This document shows, one piece after another, positions 8,545 to 17,976 of a stretch of 64,000 bases of DNA. The translations under genes and the position numbers were made by a program. Source of the DNA: Gemmobacter fulvus (GTDB lineage: Bacteria; Pseudomonadota; Alphaproteobacteria; Rhodobacterales; Rhodobacteraceae); the NCBI RefSeq assembly GCF_018798885.1, contig NZ_CP076366.1, positions 2,501 to 66,500 on the forward strand, written 5' to 3'. Under the pieces are notes generated by a model. That model searched no databases. It was given only the letters and a program-made list of their open reading frames with translations, and was not told the origin of the DNA. Every line of letters begins with the position of its first letter. Position 1 is the stretch's first letter.

Positions 8545-9669
8545 ATGACCCTCCGCATCACCCTGACCGCCGATCCGGCCACTGGCAAGGGCGTCAATTT
8601 CACCGCCGCCCTGGCCAGCTATTTCGCGGATTTCGTTCCCTATCAGATGCCCTGGTTCCTGGAACCGACCGGCAGCCGCGAAACCACCCAGATCCTGCAT
8701 CTGGACACGCCGGTGGCCGGGGCCGAGGCCCAGACCCGCGTGGTAGTGCTGGATGGCGAGGATTTCCTCTATACCTTCTCCAACCACACGGTCAGCGGCA
8801 CGATCGACACCATCCGTCTGGCCACGCTGGGCAAGGCCTGGGATGCGACGGCGGAGGATCTGGCGCTGAAGGGCGGGCTGATCCATGGCGTGCAGACCGC
8901 CATCACCATTGACGGGCTCGGCATCGACAATGCACCGGGCGTGGCGGGGGATGTGCATGCAATCGTGGCCGGGCTGATGGGCGGCGGGCCGGATGGCAAC
9001 AGCGTCGATGCGCAGCCGCTCCTCGATCACCTCTGGGCCGAGGGCCATCTGGTGAAAGGCTCCACCGGGGCCGATACCCATCTGGGCACCGCCTTTGGCG
9101 ATACGCTGCGCGGTCTGGGCGGCAATGACACGCTGAATGGCCGGGGCGGCGCGGATCTGCTGCAAGGCGGCGCCGGGGCCGACCGGCTGAGCGGCGGGGC
9201 CGGGGCCGATACCCTGTCGGGCGATGCCGGGGCGGACAGCCTGCTGGGCGGCGCGGGCAATGACCGGCTGAGTGGCGGCGCCGGGGCGGATGTGCTGACC
9301 GGCGGCGCGGGGGCCGATACGCTGTCGGGCGGGGCCGGGGCGGATCGCCTGACCGGCGGCGCGGGCGGCGATACCTTCGTCTTTGCCAATGCGGCGGCGG
9401 CGCGGGGCGATACGATCACCGATTTTCGCGCGGCCCAGGGCGATGTGATCGACCTTTCGGCCCTGGATGCCGATGCCGGTCTGGCGGGCCATCAGGCGCT
9501 GGAGTTCCTGGGGCGCGGGGCCTTTACCGGCGCGGGCGGCGAACTGCGCCTGCTGAGCGGCAAGGGCTTTGTGCAGCTGGTGGCGGATCTGGATGGCGAC
9601 CGTCAAGCCGATTTCCGCATCACGCTGACCGGGGCGCCCAGCGTTCTGGCCGACGATCTGCTGCTGTAA
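8545..9669 (+). CDS. HasA-type haemophore fused to RTX repeats (copy 2)
   Basis: 374-aa relative of the haemophore at 5389. The HasA-like part (about 1-160) has [33 protein letters not shown] with Tyr76 aligned to HasA Tyr75 and His81 aligned to His83, and [15 protein letters not shown] like the VHQVVYGLM region of HasA. His52 (ILHLD) is a possible second ligand, but this is uncertain. An RTX block (about 165-275; [11 protein letters not shown] units) follows, then a C-terminal domain ending DDLLL. A GGAAAGGA ribosome-binding site and only 24 bp separate it from the receptor, so they are co-transcribed. The two haemophores differ enough to suggest divergent specificity or affinity. Confidence 0.8.
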   Translation: MTLRITLTADPATGKGVNFTAALASYFADFVPYQMPWFLEPTGSRETTQILHLDTPVAGAEAQTRVVVLDGEDFLYTFSNHTVSGTIDTIRLATLGKAWDATAEDLALKGGLIHGVQTAITIDGLGIDNAPGVAGDVHAIVAGLMGGGPDGNSVDAQPLLDHLWAEGHLVKGSTGADTHLGTAFGDTLRGLGGNDTLNGRGGADLLQGGAGADRLSGGAGADTLSGDAGADSLLGGAGNDRLSGGAGADVLTGGAGADTLSGGAGADRLTGGAGGDTFVFANAAAARGDTITDFRAAQGDVIDLSALDADAGLAGHQALEFLGRGAFTGAGGELRLLSGKGFVQLVADLDGDRQADFRITLTGAPSVLADDLLL

Positions 9670-9738
9670 ACCGCGCGCCCGCCGCGCACCCCGGCAATTG
9701 CGCTTGGGTCCGGCGGGCTTCCCCGGCATAGTGGCGGG

Positions 9739-10809
9739 ATGGCCCTGCCCCCCTCTCCCTTCCCCCGGTTTGACACTGGCCCTGAGCCCGATGATGACGG
9801 CTGGCCCGGCGATGATGACAGCGCCGGGGCGGATCTGTGGTTCCTGCCCGGACCCGAGGCCGAAGACGACACCCCCGCCTTTCCTGTGGCCGCCGCGCCA
9901 CCGATCCCGCTGTTCGATCCCGCCGAATGGCAGCGGGCGCAGGCGGCCCAAAGCGCTGATCTGGCCGCGCTGGCGCTGCGCTTCGGCATCTTGGGCGAAC
10001 GGATGCGCGGCGCGCCCGCGGGCTGGCCGCAGCGGCTGGCCCTGCTGGAGGTGGCGGATCTGGGCTGGTGGGCGGGCGAGCGCATCGCCGCAGATCGCCT
10101 GGCGCTGTGGCTCGGCCTGCGGCTGACCGGGGCGCAGCAGGATGCGCAGGCGCTGGCCCGGGCCGGCTGGGCCGCGCGGCGGCTGATGGGTGGGCCGCCG
10201 CCAGATGCCGGGGGCTGGCAGGCCGGGCTTGCCGCCTTTCTGGGCCGCGCGGCGGGAGAGAGCGGCAGCGCCGCCGCCTTGGCCGAGGTAATGGCACCGA
10301 TGGGCGGGCTGCATCCGCTGGTGCAGGCCTGCCTGCTGTTCCATGCCGCCCGGCTGCTGCGCCCCGGCCCGACCGGCGATATCGAGGCCGCCATTCTGGC
10401 CGCGCGCCATGGCGCAAGCTGCCTGCCGCCCGAGGCGGGGGCGCTGTTCCTGCCACTGGCGCTGGCGGGATCAGCGGGTCTGCGCGCCCATGGCAGCGCC
10501 GAGGCCCGGCTGGCGGGCTGGCTGCGCGGGGCCGAGGCCGCCTGCCACAGCGCGCTGGCGCATCTGACCCGGCTGAGCGCCTGGCAAGACCGGGCGGCGG
10601 CAGCGCTGGCCGATCTTCAGGGCCGCACGCCGCAGGCGATGCAGGCCGCGCTGATCAGCTGGCCTGCCCTGTCCGTGCCGCTGGCCATGGCCGACAGCGG
10701 CGCGAGCCGCGCCGCCGTGCAGCGCAATCTGGATCTGATGCAGGCGCGCGGCCTGATCCGCGAGATCACCGGCCAAAGCCGTTACCGGGTCTGGGCCGCC
10801 CGGATCTGA
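9739..10809 (+). CDS. Unknown protein with C-terminal winged-helix DNA-binding domain
   Basis: 356 aa. I do not recognise the whole protein. It has an acidic, proline-rich N-terminus (to about residue 55) and a helical Ala/Leu/Trp-rich middle. The C-terminal ~60 residues look like a winged helix (SWPALSVPLAMADSG, ASRAAVQRNLDLMQARGLI, REITGQSRYRVW), similar to the HTH that ends DUF1612-type proteins of Rhizobiales and Rhodobacterales. Its end overlaps the convergent diguanylate cyclase gene by 28 bp. Role unknown; a regulator is possible. Confidence 0.6.
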   Translation: MALPPSPFPRFDTGPEPDDDGWPGDDDSAGADLWFLPGPEAEDDTPAFPVAAAPPIPLFDPAEWQRAQAAQSADLAALALRFGILGERMRGAPAGWPQRLALLEVADLGWWAGERIAADRLALWLGLRLTGAQQDAQALARAGWAARRLMGGPPPDAGGWQAGLAAFLGRAAGESGSAAALAEVMAPMGGLHPLVQACLLFHAARLLRPGPTGDIEAAILAARHGASCLPPEAGALFLPLALAGSAGLRAHGSAEARLAGWLRGAEAACHSALAHLTRLSAWQDRAAAALADLQGRTPQAMQAALISWPALSVPLAMADSGASRAAVQRNLDLMQARGLIREITGQSRYRVWAARI

Positions 10810-11717
10810 GGACGCTCCGGCCCGTCGGCCTCCACCCGGTCGAAGTCCGACCTGTCCCGGCCCTCGGGCGGGGGGATCCGGCTTTGCGCGACAACCCGGT
10901 TGCGCCCCTCGGCCTTGGCCTGACGGCAGGCGGCTTCGGCCATGGCCAGCAGCGTGGCCAGCGGCCGTTCTTCGGCACTGGCGGCAACCCCGATCGACAC
11001 GCTCACCGGCTGCGCCCCGGCCTGCACCTGCCGATGCACACCCTGGCGCAGCCGTTCGGCCACGCTCTGCGCCACCTCCGGCCCGGCCCCCGGCAGCAGG
11101 ATCACGAATTCCTCGCCGCCATGCCGCGCCGACAGATCACCCTGCCGCAGCGCCGCCCGGATCGCCTCGGCCACATCATGCAGCACCCGGTCGCCCATGG
11201 CATGGCCCAGATCGTCATTCACCGCCTTGAAATGGTCGATATCCAGATAAAGCAGCCCGCCCCGCACCGGCCCCCTCACCTGCCGCGCCAGCCCGCGCCG
11301 GTTCAGCAAACCCGTCAGCGGATCCGTCTCGGCCGCCCGGGTGCTGGCATCGAGCCGCTGCCCCACCGCCAGCATCAGCCGGTTGGTGCGCGCCATCAGC
11401 CGCCCCACCTCATCCTGAAACTCGCCGGGCAGCAGCGGTGCCGCCCCCTCGGCCTCGAACAGGCGCAGCGTGGTTTCGATCCGGTAGAGCGGCTGCATCA
11501 CCGCCCGCAACGCGAGCAGCGTGGCCACGGTGCCCAGCAAGGTCGCGGCGAGCAACAGCAGCAGCACATCCAGATGCGCCGACAGCGGCCCCGCCCCGAT
11601 CAGCACCTTGCCGATCAGCACGATCAGCGGCAGATGGATGCCCAGAAAGGCCAGCAGAAACATCTTGGCGGTAAAGCTGCGCGGAAACAGCCGGTTGAGC
11701 CAGGTATAAAGCCGCAT
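10782..11717 (-). CDS. Membrane-anchored diguanylate cyclase (GGDEF)
   Basis: 311 aa that should make cyclic di-GMP from GTP at the inner membrane. Two transmembrane helices (about residues 17-40 and 55-75) are followed by a short linker and a GGDEF domain beginning TDPLTGLLNRRGL, with metal-binding YLDIDHFKAVND and an intact catalytic HGGEEF. No RxxD inhibitory site precedes the domain. Start 11717 is chosen because GGAGGA lies just upstream; an in-frame ATG at 11732 is the alternative. It is downstream of the bufferin operon on the same strand, separated by a hairpin. Cyclic di-GMP usually promotes polysaccharide and biofilm production, which fits the rest of the window. Confidence 0.93.
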   Translation of the reverse strand: MRLYTWLNRLFPRSFTAKMFLLAFLGIHLPLIVLIGKVLIGAGPLSAHLDVLLLLLAATLLGTVATLLALRAVMQPLYRIETTLRLFEAEGAAPLLPGEFQDEVGRLMARTNRLMLAVGQRLDASTRAAETDPLTGLLNRRGLARQVRGPVRGGLLYLDIDHFKAVNDDLGHAMGDRVLHDVAEAIRAALRQGDLSARHGGEEFVILLPGAGPEVAQSVAERLRQGVHRQVQAGAQPVSVSIGVAASAEERPLATLLAMAEAACRQAKAEGRNRVVAQSRIPPPEGRDRSDFDRVEADGPERPQIRAAQTR

Positions 11718-11770
11718 CACTCCTCCGCACATGGGCGGGCCTCCGGGACCGTGGCCCGATCCTGCCCTGC

Positions 11771-11788
11771 AACCCTTTACAAAGGGTT
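11771..11788 (-). terminator. Perfect 18-bp hairpin at the end of the bufferin operon
   Basis: Arms AACCCTTT and AAAGGGTT around AC, overlapping the stop codon of the DoxX gene. No T-run, so a weak or Rho-assisted terminator between doxX and the diguanylate cyclase gene is the cautious reading. Confidence 0.4.
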
Positions 11789-12263
11789 ACAGACCACGCC
11801 CTGCCGCCACAAGGGGCGGTCTGCCGTCCGGGGCCGGCTCCAGCCCCAGCAGATGGTCCAGCGACAGCCGCCCCGGCCCGGCAGCGATCAGCCCCAGACA
11901 GCAGGCCGCCCAGAGCCCATGGGTCACCCAGGCCTCCGGGTAGACAAAGGTCTGGATCACCAGCGTCATCACCAAGAGCGCCAGCGCCGCGCCGCGCGTG
12001 GCCAGCCCCAGCACCAGCAGCACCGGCAGCACATGTTCGGCCAGCGTGGCCAGCACCGCCGCCCAGTGCGGCGGGATCAGCGGCAGCGCATATTCGTATT
12101 CAAACAGCACATAGGTGGCCTCGGTGATGCGCAGCCCCTCCACCTTGGTACGGGCCGAGGCGAAGAACACCGCCGCCGGAAACAGCCGCAGCAGCAGGGC
12201 GGGCAGATCCCAGGGCAGGGCGGCACAGAGCCGGTTGAACCGGATCAGCAGGGGGCGGATCAT
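11787..12263 (-). CDS. bufD: DoxX-family membrane protein of the bufferin operon (BufD-like)
   Basis: 158-aa inner-membrane protein with four predicted helices ([72 protein letters not shown]), typical of DoxX. DoxX members commonly close DUF2282/DUF692/DUF2063 operons. It overlaps the DUF2063 gene by four bases (ATGA). Its exact biochemical role in bufferin systems is not settled. Confidence 0.85.
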   Translation of the reverse strand: MIRPLLIRFNRLCAALPWDLPALLLRLFPAAVFFASARTKVEGLRITEATYVLFEYEYALPLIPPHWAAVLATLAEHVLPVLLVLGLATRGAALALLVMTLVIQTFVYPEAWVTHGLWAACCLGLIAAGPGRLSLDHLLGLEPAPDGRPPLVAAGRGL

Positions 12264-13069
12264 GGTGTGTCTCCAGAAAGGGGAAGGGGGTCAGAGGGAG
12301 GTGCCACCAGCACCCCCGCCCGCGCCAGCCGCAGCAGGATCGCGCCCGGATCATGGCCGGGCTGGTCGCGCTGCGCCGCAGCCCCCGCCTGCATCAGCGG
12401 TGCCCCGGCCAGCAGCGCCGCGACAAAGGCCGCATCGCCCGGTGCCAGCCGCCAGACCGGCACCTCCTGCGCCGCCGTGCGCAGGATCAGCGCCACTTCC
12501 GGCACCGCAGGATCCACCGGATCCGCGCCACCGCCCGGCTGATGCCGGGCCCAGATCGACACGATGGCATGGGCGCTGCGCAACAGCGTGACCGAAGGGT
12601 GCAGCGCCACGCGGGCCACATCGGCGCGCGCCGCCAGCTGCGCCAGATCCGCCGGGCCCAGGGCTGCCCCATCAGCGGCATGATAGGCCTGCCCGCGCGC
12701 CAGTTCGAGCCGGGCGACATCGGCCAGATAGGGGAGACCCGCCAGCGGCGCAAACCCGGCCAGAAACGCCGGAAACTCGGCACCCCATTGATGCAGGATC
12801 GGGCTCTGTGGCGGATGGGCGGTGCTGAACAGCGGTGCCAGCGCGGCAAAGAATTCGTCCCCCAGCAATTGCGCGATCACCGCAAAACGGCTGGCCAGTG
12901 CCCGCGACAGGCTCTGCGTCACCGTATTGCGATAGACGGCAAAGCGCAGCGCCGCCTCCTCCGGGGCCGAGGCGCATATCCCGGGCGGCAGTCCGCCCTG
13001 GACCAGCCCGGCCTGAAACGCCGCCAGAAACCCGGCGTGACCGGCAGGTGGCTCAGCAGGCAGCGGCAT
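12260..13069 (-). CDS. bufC: DUF2063 protein, bufferin maturation partner (BufC-like)
   Basis: 269 aa. The N-terminal half carries the DUF2063 signature ([69 protein letters not shown]). DUF2063 proteins pair with the DUF692 enzyme and are thought to present the precursor peptide to it. The frame is open to 13180, but ATG 13069 is preferred: it gives a normal N-terminus and a 17-bp overlap with the upstream gene rather than a long one. Confidence 0.88.
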   Translation of the reverse strand: MPLPAEPPAGHAGFLAAFQAGLVQGGLPPGICASAPEEAALRFAVYRNTVTQSLSRALASRFAVIAQLLGDEFFAALAPLFSTAHPPQSPILHQWGAEFPAFLAGFAPLAGLPYLADVARLELARGQAYHAADGAALGPADLAQLAARADVARVALHPSVTLLRSAHAIVSIWARHQPGGGADPVDPAVPEVALILRTAAQEVPVWRLAPGDAAFVAALLAGAPLMQAGAAAQRDQPGHDPGAILLRLARAGVLVAPPSDPLPLSGDTP

Positions 13070-13967
13070 GACGCGGCCCCCCTCGGGCGGCCAGATCCGC
13101 CGCCGCCAGACCTGCCGCCGCCAGAATCCCCCCTGCCCGGGCCGCCTCGGCCAGAAGCTGCGGGAAGTCGGGCAGATCATTGTCCCATTCGATCAGCGTC
13201 GGCTGCGCGCCGATCTGCGCGATCACCTCTGCATAAAGCGCCCAGACCGGATCGGCGACCGGCCTGTCATGCGCATCAATCAGCAGCGGCCCCGAAGGCA
13301 GCGCCTCGGCCGCATGGCCGCCCAGATGGATCTCGCCCACGGCGTGCAGCGGGAAATCATCCAGATAGGCGCGCGGATCCTGCCGGTGATTGGTGCAGGA
13401 CACAAAGACATTGTTCACATCCAGCAAGAGACCACAGCCGGTGCGCCGGGCGATCTCGGCCAGAAACGCCGTTTCGGGAATGCTGGATTGCGCGAACAGC
13501 AGATAGGTGGAGGGGTTCTCCAGCAGCATCCGCATCCCCAGCGCCTCTTGCACCTGATCGATATGGTCACAGACCAGCGTCAGGGTTTCGGGCGTATAGG
13601 GCAGCGGCAGCAGATCGTTCAGATAGGCCGCGCCATGGCTGGACCAGGCCAGATGTTCCGAAAAGCTCTCGGGCTGATAGCGGTCCACCAGTGCGCGCAG
13701 CCGGGCCAGATGCGCCGGGTCCAGCCCGCGCGCGCCCGCAACCGGCAGGCCGCCGATCGACAGGCCCACCCCATGCAGCGACAGGCCGTAATCGGCACGC
13801 AGCGCCGCCAGCATGGCATGGGGCGGCCCGCCCGCCCCCATGTAATTCTCGGCATGCACCTCAAAGAACCCCAGCGCCGGGCGCAGGCCGCGGATGGCTG
13901 CAAAATGTTCGGGTTTGAAGCCAAGGCCGGGCAGCGGGGGCAAGGTGGAAGCAGGGGCAGGCAGCAT
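13053..13967 (-). CDS. bufB: DUF692 multinuclear non-haem iron oxidase (MNIO), bufferin-modifying enzyme (BufB-like)
   Basis: 304-aa TIM-barrel enzyme that in known systems oxidatively modifies cysteines of the BufA precursor using a multi-iron centre. Family motifs in order: [20 protein letters not shown] (about 34-44), [61 protein letters not shown] and LIEWDNDLP. These supply the conserved His/Asp/Glu iron ligands. Start 13967 is chosen because AGAGGT lies upstream and the family N-terminus follows; the frame is open to 14060. It sits directly downstream of the precursor gene. Confidence 0.93.
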   Translation of the reverse strand: MLPAPASTLPPLPGLGFKPEHFAAIRGLRPALGFFEVHAENYMGAGGPPHAMLAALRADYGLSLHGVGLSIGGLPVAGARGLDPAHLARLRALVDRYQPESFSEHLAWSSHGAAYLNDLLPLPYTPETLTLVCDHIDQVQEALGMRMLLENPSTYLLFAQSSIPETAFLAEIARRTGCGLLLDVNNVFVSCTNHRQDPRAYLDDFPLHAVGEIHLGGHAAEALPSGPLLIDAHDRPVADPVWALYAEVIAQIGAQPTLIEWDNDLPDFPQLLAEAARAGGILAAAGLAAADLAARGGPRHAAAC

Positions 13968-14056
13968 GGCAGCACCTCTGATCGGAGAAGGGTGGGGTGA
14001 TCGGGGAAAGAGGGGGGAATGTGGCCGGGGGATCCGCTGTCCCCCGGCCTGCGGTC

Positions 14057-14329
14057 TCACATCTTGACCGGCTCCAGGCTGCCCATGCCATGCGGGGTCT
14101 GCATGGTGGTGCAGGTGCCCGCCGGCACCAGCTTCCAGGCATTGCCCTGATAATCCTTGGTCGCGGTGCCCGCGCAGCTGGTTCCGGGGCCCGCCGCGCA
14201 GTCATTCTGGCCCGCCATGGCCACACCATAGCATTTTTCCATCTCGCCCTCGGCGGCCGCCTGGCCTGCGGCCAGGGTCAGGGCGGTGGCCAGCGAAGCC
14301 GTCAGGCTAAGGGCAGTGGTCATCTTCAT
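14057..14329 (-). CDS. bufA: DUF2282 bufferin-type RiPP precursor (BufA-like)
   Basis: 90-aa periplasmic precursor peptide. The signal peptide is residues 1 to about 26 ([20 protein letters not shown], then AAA before EGE). The mature part has four cysteines at 33, 44, 52 and 73 in EKCYGVA, NDCAAG, TSCAG and AGTCTT, the DUF2282 pattern. In characterised bufferins, cysteines are converted by the MNIO enzyme and the product binds copper in the periplasm; that is inferred here. GGAGGACGATCC precedes ATG 14329, which settles the start. First gene of bufABCD. Confidence 0.9.
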   Translation of the reverse strand: MKMTTALSLTASLATALTLAAGQAAAEGEMEKCYGVAMAGQNDCAAGPGTSCAGTATKDYQGNAWKLVPAGTCTTMQTPHGMGSLEPVKM

Positions 14330-14383
14330 GGATCGTCCTCCGGGATATGGGCCGGACCTCATGTCCGGGCCTCCGAAGATCCA

Positions 14384-14409
14384 TTCGCCGCCCAGCCCCC
14401 CGGCATTAC
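14384..14409 (-). promoter_or_regulatory. Candidate ECF (SigF-like) promoter of bufABCD
   Basis: On the minus strand, TGTAAT with its GTAAT at 14409-14405, then 17 nt, then CGAA at 14387-14384, about 55 bp upstream of the bufA ATG. A second GTAAC lies nine bases further upstream (14418-14414). This resembles the GTAAC-N16-CGAA element before the sigma gene in this window and the -35 GTAACC / -10 CGAA promoters reported for Caulobacter SigF. The match is imperfect (GTAAT, spacer 17). Confidence 0.45.
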
Positions 14410-14460
14410 ACGCGTTACAGACGGTCACGAACTGGTGTTCATCCGCCCCTCGTGCCCGGG

Positions 14461-17199
14461 TCAGATAAACAGGAAATCCGCAACGCCAAGCTCTTGCGCA
14501 TCGACATTCTCGAATGTCAGACGGGTGCCTCCCGTACCGACCAGCACAACGGCGCGCGATCCCTGGTCCAGGATGGTCAGCCCCTCAAATCCACGCGCCA
14601 GCCCGGAAATGACGACGACATCACTGCCGATGACGAAATCATGCAGCACGTCTCGTCCCGACGTCCTGCCGAAATGGAATTCGTCCCGACCGCCGCCCCC
14701 CCAGAGCGCATCGTTTCCAGCCCCGCCGAGCAGCGTATCCGCCTGCAATCCGCCATAGAGACTGTCATCCTCGGTCCCGCCGGACAGACGGTCCCTGTCT
14801 GCCCCGCCGAACAGCTCATCATGGCCCGCATCCCCCGTCAGCCGGTCCTCGCCAAGGCCGCCATACAGGGTATCGCCACCGGTCTGCCCGTTCAGCGTGT
14901 CATTGCCATCATCGCCATAGAGGCTGTCCTGCCCCTTGCCACCAGAGACCAGATCCGCATTGGCCCCGCCCCGCAGCCTGTCCTGTCCGTCCCCACCGGA
15001 CAGGCGATCCTGGCCTGCCCCGCCGAACAGCTCATCAGCCCCGTCTTCCCCCAGCAGCCGATCATCATCGACGCCGCCATAGAGTGCATCGTCTCCGGCC
15101 TGCCCTCTCAGGGTGTCATCCCCGCCATTGCCATAGAGCCGGTCCCCCGAACCGCCCCCATAAAGGTCATCATCATCGGTGCCACCGTAAAGCCGGTCCT
15201 GCCCGTCCTGCCCCCTGAGCAGGTCATCGCCATCGCCGCCATACAGCGAATCTGCCCCGATACCGCCTGTCAGCGTGTCATTTCCACCGGCCCCATACAG
15301 CCGGTCGCTGCCATTGAGGCCGCGCCGCAGATCAGCCCCCGGGCCTCCCGTCCAGATGACGGGACTGTCCTGCCCATCGTCCAGATTGCTGAGCCCGACC
15401 GGGGCAACGACCAACCCGTCATAGGCGGGATCCGAAGAGACCACCGCAGTCAGAAGATCAAAGACCACGGCCCCATCATCGCGGTAATCATCAAGACCCC
15501 GGATATGCACCTCTTGCCACTGGTCCCAGTTTTCGGCATCAAAAACCAGATTTGCGGTTTCCACGACAGCTTCCGACGGATCCGACACAGAAAAACTCAG
15601 CATGACGTCACTGACCGGGCGTGTCGCCAACCGCATCAGGACAACCGCCCCCGAACCGTCTTCACCCGTGGTGCCATCACCCAGCCGCGTCGCCACGACG
15701 GGCCCCCCCGCCACAGGCGCCACGGCATCGCTGTGCAGAAGCTCGACGGTCCCGTGCCCGTCGGTATACCGGGCCCGCACAGAGATCTGGGTGAACAGAT
15801 CCTCCAACGCGAGGGCATAGGTGGCGCTGGTCTGCCCTGCGATCGCAACACCGTCGTGATACCATTGAAACTGCCAGGATCCCGCTGAAATCCCGTCACC
15901 ATCCGTGATGGAGGAGACATCCGCTTCCAGAATCTGCCCCAGCACAGCGTCTCCGGCAATCTCGACCGACCCCGCCGGAATATCGTTGCGGCCGAACACC
16001 TGTGCGTAAATGCCGGTGCCCGAGCCATCCTGCCCATCGGACACCCAGGCCACTTCGAAGGCCCCTCCCTCAAGCGCGGTGACCACAAATGCGTTCTGAT
16101 TGCCCTGGCTGTGGCTGTTGACCCGAAAAGCGGCCCCCAAGGCGGTACCTTCACCCGAAAAGACCTGCGCAAAAACGCCGGACAGGGACCCATCGGGGGC
16201 CGTCCAGACCACGACAAATCCGCCATCCTCCAGCGCCGTCAAAGAGCGCCCGGGCAATGTCAGCGGGTCACCGACTGCATTGCTGTCTGAATCGTATATC
16301 TGGGCGGAAATCTGCGCACCGGATGCGGCGGTCGACGCGACGACAAAACCGCCGCCCTGCAGGACCGTTATCGCCGGACTGCGGGCATCGAATGTGGCCC
16401 CTTCGGCCACCCCCTGCGCGTCAAAGGCCTGTATATGCGTCACCGGATTGAAATAACTGCTCCGCCAGGCAAGAACAAACCCTCCATCCGGCAAAACCGT
16501 GACATCGGGAAAGGCCACGGATGGATCATCAAAGATATAGTCCCCGACCAAGGCAGCCTCGCCAAGCGGGTCCCCGTCGGCATCCCGCAACCGCATGAAC
16601 ACCCCACCCCCGGCACTCCGGTCGGTCCAGGTTTCCAGGATCTGGCCGTCAGCAAGGGCTGTCATATCCGTCTGCGCGACACTGCCCGCAAAGATATCGG
16701 AACGTTGGCTGCCATCGGCATCCACCAGCATGCCAAAGGTATTGCGCGGCCCCATATGGTCTTCCCACACCATCCAGGTGACCAGAAAGCCGCCATCGGC
16801 AAGCGGCGACACCGTGGGGGCCACGATAGACAGGAAGTCCGGCGGTGGAAACGGGCCGATCTGGATTTTCACCGGCTCTCCGTCCACGCTGCCATCTGCC
16901 TGAAAGAACTGCACTTCCAGCTCCCAGGAGGACACGCGGAACCGCGCGTATCCGTCGCCGCCCGGCACGATCAGCCCGCTGCCCTTGCTGGCAAGGAATT
17001 CACTTGCGAGGACAGTCCCGTCCCGGTCCTGCAGGACACCATATCGTCCGGACTGTGATGAGGAGTACCAGGTGATGATCTGGCGGCCATCTGCCAGCAC
17101 CATGATATCGGGGCTGTGTTGTGCCCCTGCGGTCGTGGAATTCAACCGCATTTCCGGGCCATCGGCATAAGGGGTCGGCAATGAAATGATCTGTGCCAT
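14461..17199 (-). CDS. Large RTX calcium-binding secreted protein with beta-propeller-like repeats
   Basis: 912 aa. The N-terminal ~430 residues hold repeated blades ([69 protein letters not shown]), a common arrangement in alphaproteobacterial type I secreted proteins. An Ig-like segment follows ([15 protein letters not shown]), then a beta-rich domain. About residues 616-836 contain roughly 20 RTX nonapeptides ([20 protein letters not shown]). The C-terminus (GVADFLFI) is the usual hydrophobic type I ending. Start 17199 is chosen because GGAGGT lies four bases upstream. It sits between bufA and the divergent sigma gene. No catalytic domain seen; matrix or adhesin role is possible. Confidence 0.88.
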   Translation of the reverse strand: MAQIISLPTPYADGPEMRLNSTTAGAQHSPDIMVLADGRQIITWYSSSQSGRYGVLQDRDGTVLASEFLASKGSGLIVPGGDGYARFRVSSWELEVQFFQADGSVDGEPVKIQIGPFPPPDFLSIVAPTVSPLADGGFLVTWMVWEDHMGPRNTFGMLVDADGSQRSDIFAGSVAQTDMTALADGQILETWTDRSAGGGVFMRLRDADGDPLGEAALVGDYIFDDPSVAFPDVTVLPDGGFVLAWRSSYFNPVTHIQAFDAQGVAEGATFDARSPAITVLQGGGFVVASTAASGAQISAQIYDSDSNAVGDPLTLPGRSLTALEDGGFVVVWTAPDGSLSGVFAQVFSGEGTALGAAFRVNSHSQGNQNAFVVTALEGGAFEVAWVSDGQDGSGTGIYAQVFGRNDIPAGSVEIAGDAVLGQILEADVSSITDGDGISAGSWQFQWYHDGVAIAGQTSATYALALEDLFTQISVRARYTDGHGTVELLHSDAVAPVAGGPVVATRLGDGTTGEDGSGAVVLMRLATRPVSDVMLSFSVSDPSEAVVETANLVFDAENWDQWQEVHIRGLDDYRDDGAVVFDLLTAVVSSDPAYDGLVVAPVGLSNLDDGQDSPVIWTGGPGADLRRGLNGSDRLYGAGGNDTLTGGIGADSLYGGDGDDLLRGQDGQDRLYGGTDDDDLYGGGSGDRLYGNGGDDTLRGQAGDDALYGGVDDDRLLGEDGADELFGGAGQDRLSGGDGQDRLRGGANADLVSGGKGQDSLYGDDGNDTLNGQTGGDTLYGGLGEDRLTGDAGHDELFGGADRDRLSGGTEDDSLYGGLQADTLLGGAGNDALWGGGGRDEFHFGRTSGRDVLHDFVIGSDVVVISGLARGFEGLTILDQGSRAVVLVGTGGTRLTFENVDAQELGVADFLFI

Positions 17200-17393
17200 C
17201 AGCACCTCCACAATACAGGTCTCACGTCGCGCAGGCGCAACGGGATGAAATCAGGCAAGGCCCACAGCATGACATCCGCAGCGCCATAAGGATACGCCCC
17301 GCATCTTCCCAAGACCATGACAGCCCGGAAACCACTTTCGCATGATGGGCAGGCCCGGCGCAGACAATTTTTACGCATGCGCGCCATCCTGCT

Positions 17394-17418
17394 GTAACAC
17401 GGGGCCCGCGGCGGCGAA
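17394..17418 (+). promoter_or_regulatory. Candidate autoregulatory ECF promoter of the sigma factor gene
   Basis: GTAAC at 17394-17398, a 16-nt spacer, and CGAA at 17415-17418, matching the SigF-type consensus known from Caulobacter. It lies immediately upstream of the sigma gene, as expected for autoregulation. The predicted transcription start would fall only a few bases before ATG 17431. Confidence 0.5.
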
Positions 17419-17430
17419 GTGAAAGGCAAG

Positions 17431-17976
17431 ATGCAGAACAGCGACACCGACTGGGCCGGGCTGATGCGGGCGGCCATTGCGGGGGACGGGCAGGCCTATG
17501 CCCGGTTCCTGCATGCGGTCACGCCGGTTCTGCGCCGGATCATCCGGGCGCGCGGCCAGGCGCTGCCCCCTGACAGCCATGAGGATATCGTGCAGGAGGT
17601 TCTGCTCGCCCTTCATCACAAGCGCCACACCTGGGCCCCGGATCAGCCGATCCGACCCTGGATCTATGCGATCACCCGCTACAAGGTGGTGGATGCCTTC
17701 CGCCGCCGGGGCCGGGCGCTGCATCTGCCGATCGAGGATTTTGCCGAGGTGCTGGAAGGGCCCGCAGGCCCCGACCCGCTGGCGCTGCGCGATGCCGAGG
17801 CGCTGATCTCTCAGCTGGATCCGCGCGCCGCCGATGTGGTGCGCGCGATTTCGCTGCGCGAAGAACCCGTGGCCGAGGTCGGCGCGCGGCTGAACCTGTC
17901 GGACGGGGCCGTGCGCGTGGTGCTGCACCGCGCGCTGAAACGTCTGGCCGAACTGGGCCGCAGGGGAGAGCCATGA
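17431..17976 (+). CDS. ECF RNA polymerase sigma factor (SigF-like)
   Basis: 181 aa. Region 2 is HEDIVQEVLLALHHKRHTW with WIYAITRYKVVDAFRRRGR; region 4 is PVAEVGARLNLSDGAVRVVLHRALKRLAEL. It overlaps the next gene, an NrsF-type anti-sigma factor, by four bases; this pairing defines the ECF group of Caulobacter SigF, which responds to heavy metals and controls DUF2282/DUF692 genes. The neighbouring bufABCD operon is the obvious target. ATG 17431 has AAAGG upstream; an in-frame GTG at 17419 is the alternative, and would make the message nearly leaderless given the promoter position. Confidence 0.9.
   Translation: MQNSDTDWAGLMRAAIAGDGQAYARFLHAVTPVLRRIIRARGQALPPDSHEDIVQEVLLALHHKRHTWAPDQPIRPWIYAITRYKVVDAFRRRGRALHLPIEDFAEVLEGPAGPDPLALRDAEALISQLDPRAADVVRAISLREEPVAEVGARLNLSDGAVRVVLHRALKRLAELGRRGEP

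Noticed and set aside
7789-10410. A minus-strand open frame of about 870 codons
   Set aside because: It runs opposite the haem receptor, haemophore 2 and the HTH gene, all with clear family motifs. High GC keeps stops rare in the antisense frame.
14347-15888. Plus-strand open frame of about 510 codons opposite the RTX gene
   Set aside because: Its regular pattern is the complement of the RTX repeat units on the minus strand.
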